Of a stretch of 64,000 bases of DNA, positions 63,267-64,000 are shown piece after piece (position 1 is the stretch's first letter; each line of letters starts with the position of its first letter). The position numbers and the translations under genes were made by a program. The notes below the pieces were generated by a model. The model saw nothing but the letters and a program-made list of their open reading frames with translations. It was not told the origin of the DNA and ran no database searches. This DNA is from MPNO01 sp965200535 (lineage in GTDB: Bacteria > Pseudomonadota > Alphaproteobacteria > MPNO01). The stretch spans positions 372,001 to 436,000 of the forward strand of contig CBDAUF010000001.1 in the NCBI GenBank assembly GCA_965200535.1, written 5' to 3'.

Positions 63267-64000
63267 GTGACAGATTTCCAGGCGATTGTCGCCGGCGGCG
63301 GCATGGTGGGGCTCACGCTGGCGGCGGCGCTCGGCAGCGCCGGTACGGCTGTCGCCGTCGTGGACCGGATGCGTGTACCCGCGACACAAGAGCCGGGCTT
63401 CGACGGGCGCGTGTCGGCGATCGCCCGCGGATCGATGGCAGTGCTCGAAGCCATCGGCGTCCGGCAGGGTCTCGTCGCCGCGGCGGAGCCCATTCGCGAG
63501 ATCCGCGTGTCGGACGACGCTTCGCTTCTTCACCTCCATTACGACAGCGCCGATGTCGGGGCGGACGCGCTGGGCTACATCGTAGAGAACCGCCTGATTC
63601 GGCGGGCCCTCGTCGAACGGATCGCGGGACTCGACAGCGTCACCCTGCTGGACGGTCGGTCGGTCGAGCGGCACGAGCGTGGGCCGATCGAAGCCCGGGT
63701 CGTCCTGGACGATGGGACCGATCTCGCCGCGCCCCTGCTGATCGCGGCGGACGGGCGCGACTCGCCGCTCCGGCGCGCCGCCGGAATCGATGCCATCGAA
63801 TGGCTCTACGACCAGACCGGGATCGTCTGCACCGTTGCCCATGAACGGCCGCATCGCGGCGTAGCCCAGGAACGCTTCCTGCCTTCGGGTCCGTTCGCCA
63901 TCCTGCCGATGACCGGCAATCGATCGTCGATCGTCTGGACCGAGAGGAAGGATATCGCGGACCGCATTCTCGCGCTTCCGTCCGATGCCTTCGCCGAGGA
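63267..64000 (+). CDS. UbiH/UbiF/VisC-family FAD monooxygenase, 3' end cut off
   Basis: A reading frame from GTG 63267 to the window end encodes 244 residues of a flavin hydroxylase. The FAD-binding loop is AGGGMVGLTLAAALG, followed by DGRVSAIARGSMAVLEAIG, ENRLIRRAL, and the second FAD motif LLIAADGRDSPLRRAAGI. Family members hydroxylate ubiquinone precursors. GCGGCGGTGCG before the start gives a weak ribosome site. It is divergent from the aminotransferase-ftsK-lolA run across a 251-bp non-coding gap in which nothing else was recognised. Confidence 0.9.
   Translation, partial: MTDFQAIVAGGGMVGLTLAAALGSAGTAVAVVDRMRVPATQEPGFDGRVSAIARGSMAVLEAIGVRQGLVAAAEPIREIRVSDDASLLHLHYDSADVGADALGYIVENRLIRRALVERIAGLDSVTLLDGRSVERHERGPIEARVVLDDGTDLAAPLLIAADGRDSPLRRAAGIDAIEWLYDQTGIVCTVAHERPHRGVAQERFLPSGPFAILPMTGNRSSIVWTERKDIADRILALPSDAFAE

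Overview
The window is GC-rich (roughly two thirds G+C), densely packed chromosomal DNA of an alphaproteobacterium, most likely a Rhodospirillales-type free-living or host-associated marine/soil heterotroph. The evidence is the conserved alphaproteobacterial gene order (priA - fsa - DUF484 - xerC; odhB/sucA/sucD/sucC/mdh/zapE; cobS/cobT beside a J-domain gene and bolA; ftsK-lolA), a class I lysyl-tRNA synthetase, aerobic-type cobaltochelatase subunits, and three TRAP/TAXI transporters in tandem. No tRNA, rRNA or CRISPR array was seen. Start codons include GTG and TTG, and many genes are translationally coupled through ATGA or TGATG overlaps.

Layout. 1-3.0 kb: nitrogen/purine-type catabolism (xanthine dehydrogenase small subunit cut by the window edge, a threonine dehydratase/serine racemase-like gene broken by an in-frame TAG, and a DUF1989 protein). 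3.1-6.3 kb: a coupled ATP-grasp / alpha-E / transglutaminase operon. 6.4-11.0 kb: replication restart and chromosome dimer resolution (priA, xerC) with fsa and a DUF484 gene. 11.0-19.4 kb: TCA-cycle genes on the minus strand (odhB, sucA, sucD, sucC, mdh) plus zapE. The OdhB protein has lost half of its E3-binding domain. 19.4-25.2 kb: a DinG-like helicase, class I LysRS, a class IV aminotransferase and sufE.

25.355-28.098 kb: a complete 2.7-kb IS1595-like mobile element with 55-bp terminal inverted repeats and a perfect 8-bp target duplication (TTTTCGTT). It lies between the divergent sufE and HAD genes. Besides a frameshifted DDN(K)-type transposase it carries passenger genes: a small basic coiled-coil protein, a GIY-YIG nuclease-like protein with a second C-terminal domain, and a small Cys/His protein. 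Two of the passengers start exactly 5 nt after an identical GATAAATA box. This is the most novel object in the window.

28.1-34.4 kb: HAD phosphatase, MFS exporter, rpmB, cobT/cobS, J-domain protein and a BolA-like protein. 34.4-48.1 kb: an accessory uptake and catabolism region with three tandem substrate-binding/permease sets (two DctPQM, one TAXI with fused permease), an MFS carrier, a metallo-beta-lactamase-fold hydrolase, a Rieske ring-hydroxylating oxygenase (alpha and beta) and an SDR. 48.2-53.4 kb (minus): a hydantoinase/oxoprolinase-type hyuAB pair with a zinc-ribbon partner and a secreted nucleosidase gene broken by an in-frame TAA. 53.5-54.7 kb: an AT-hook/winged-helix regulator-like gene with AT-rich upstream DNA and inverted repeats on its 3' side. 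54.7-64 kb: histidine phosphatase, xthA, a glutamine-amidotransferase-like hydrolase, a KamA-type radical SAM aminomutase, lolA, ftsK, an aminotransferase, and the start of a UbiH-family monooxygenase cut by the window end.
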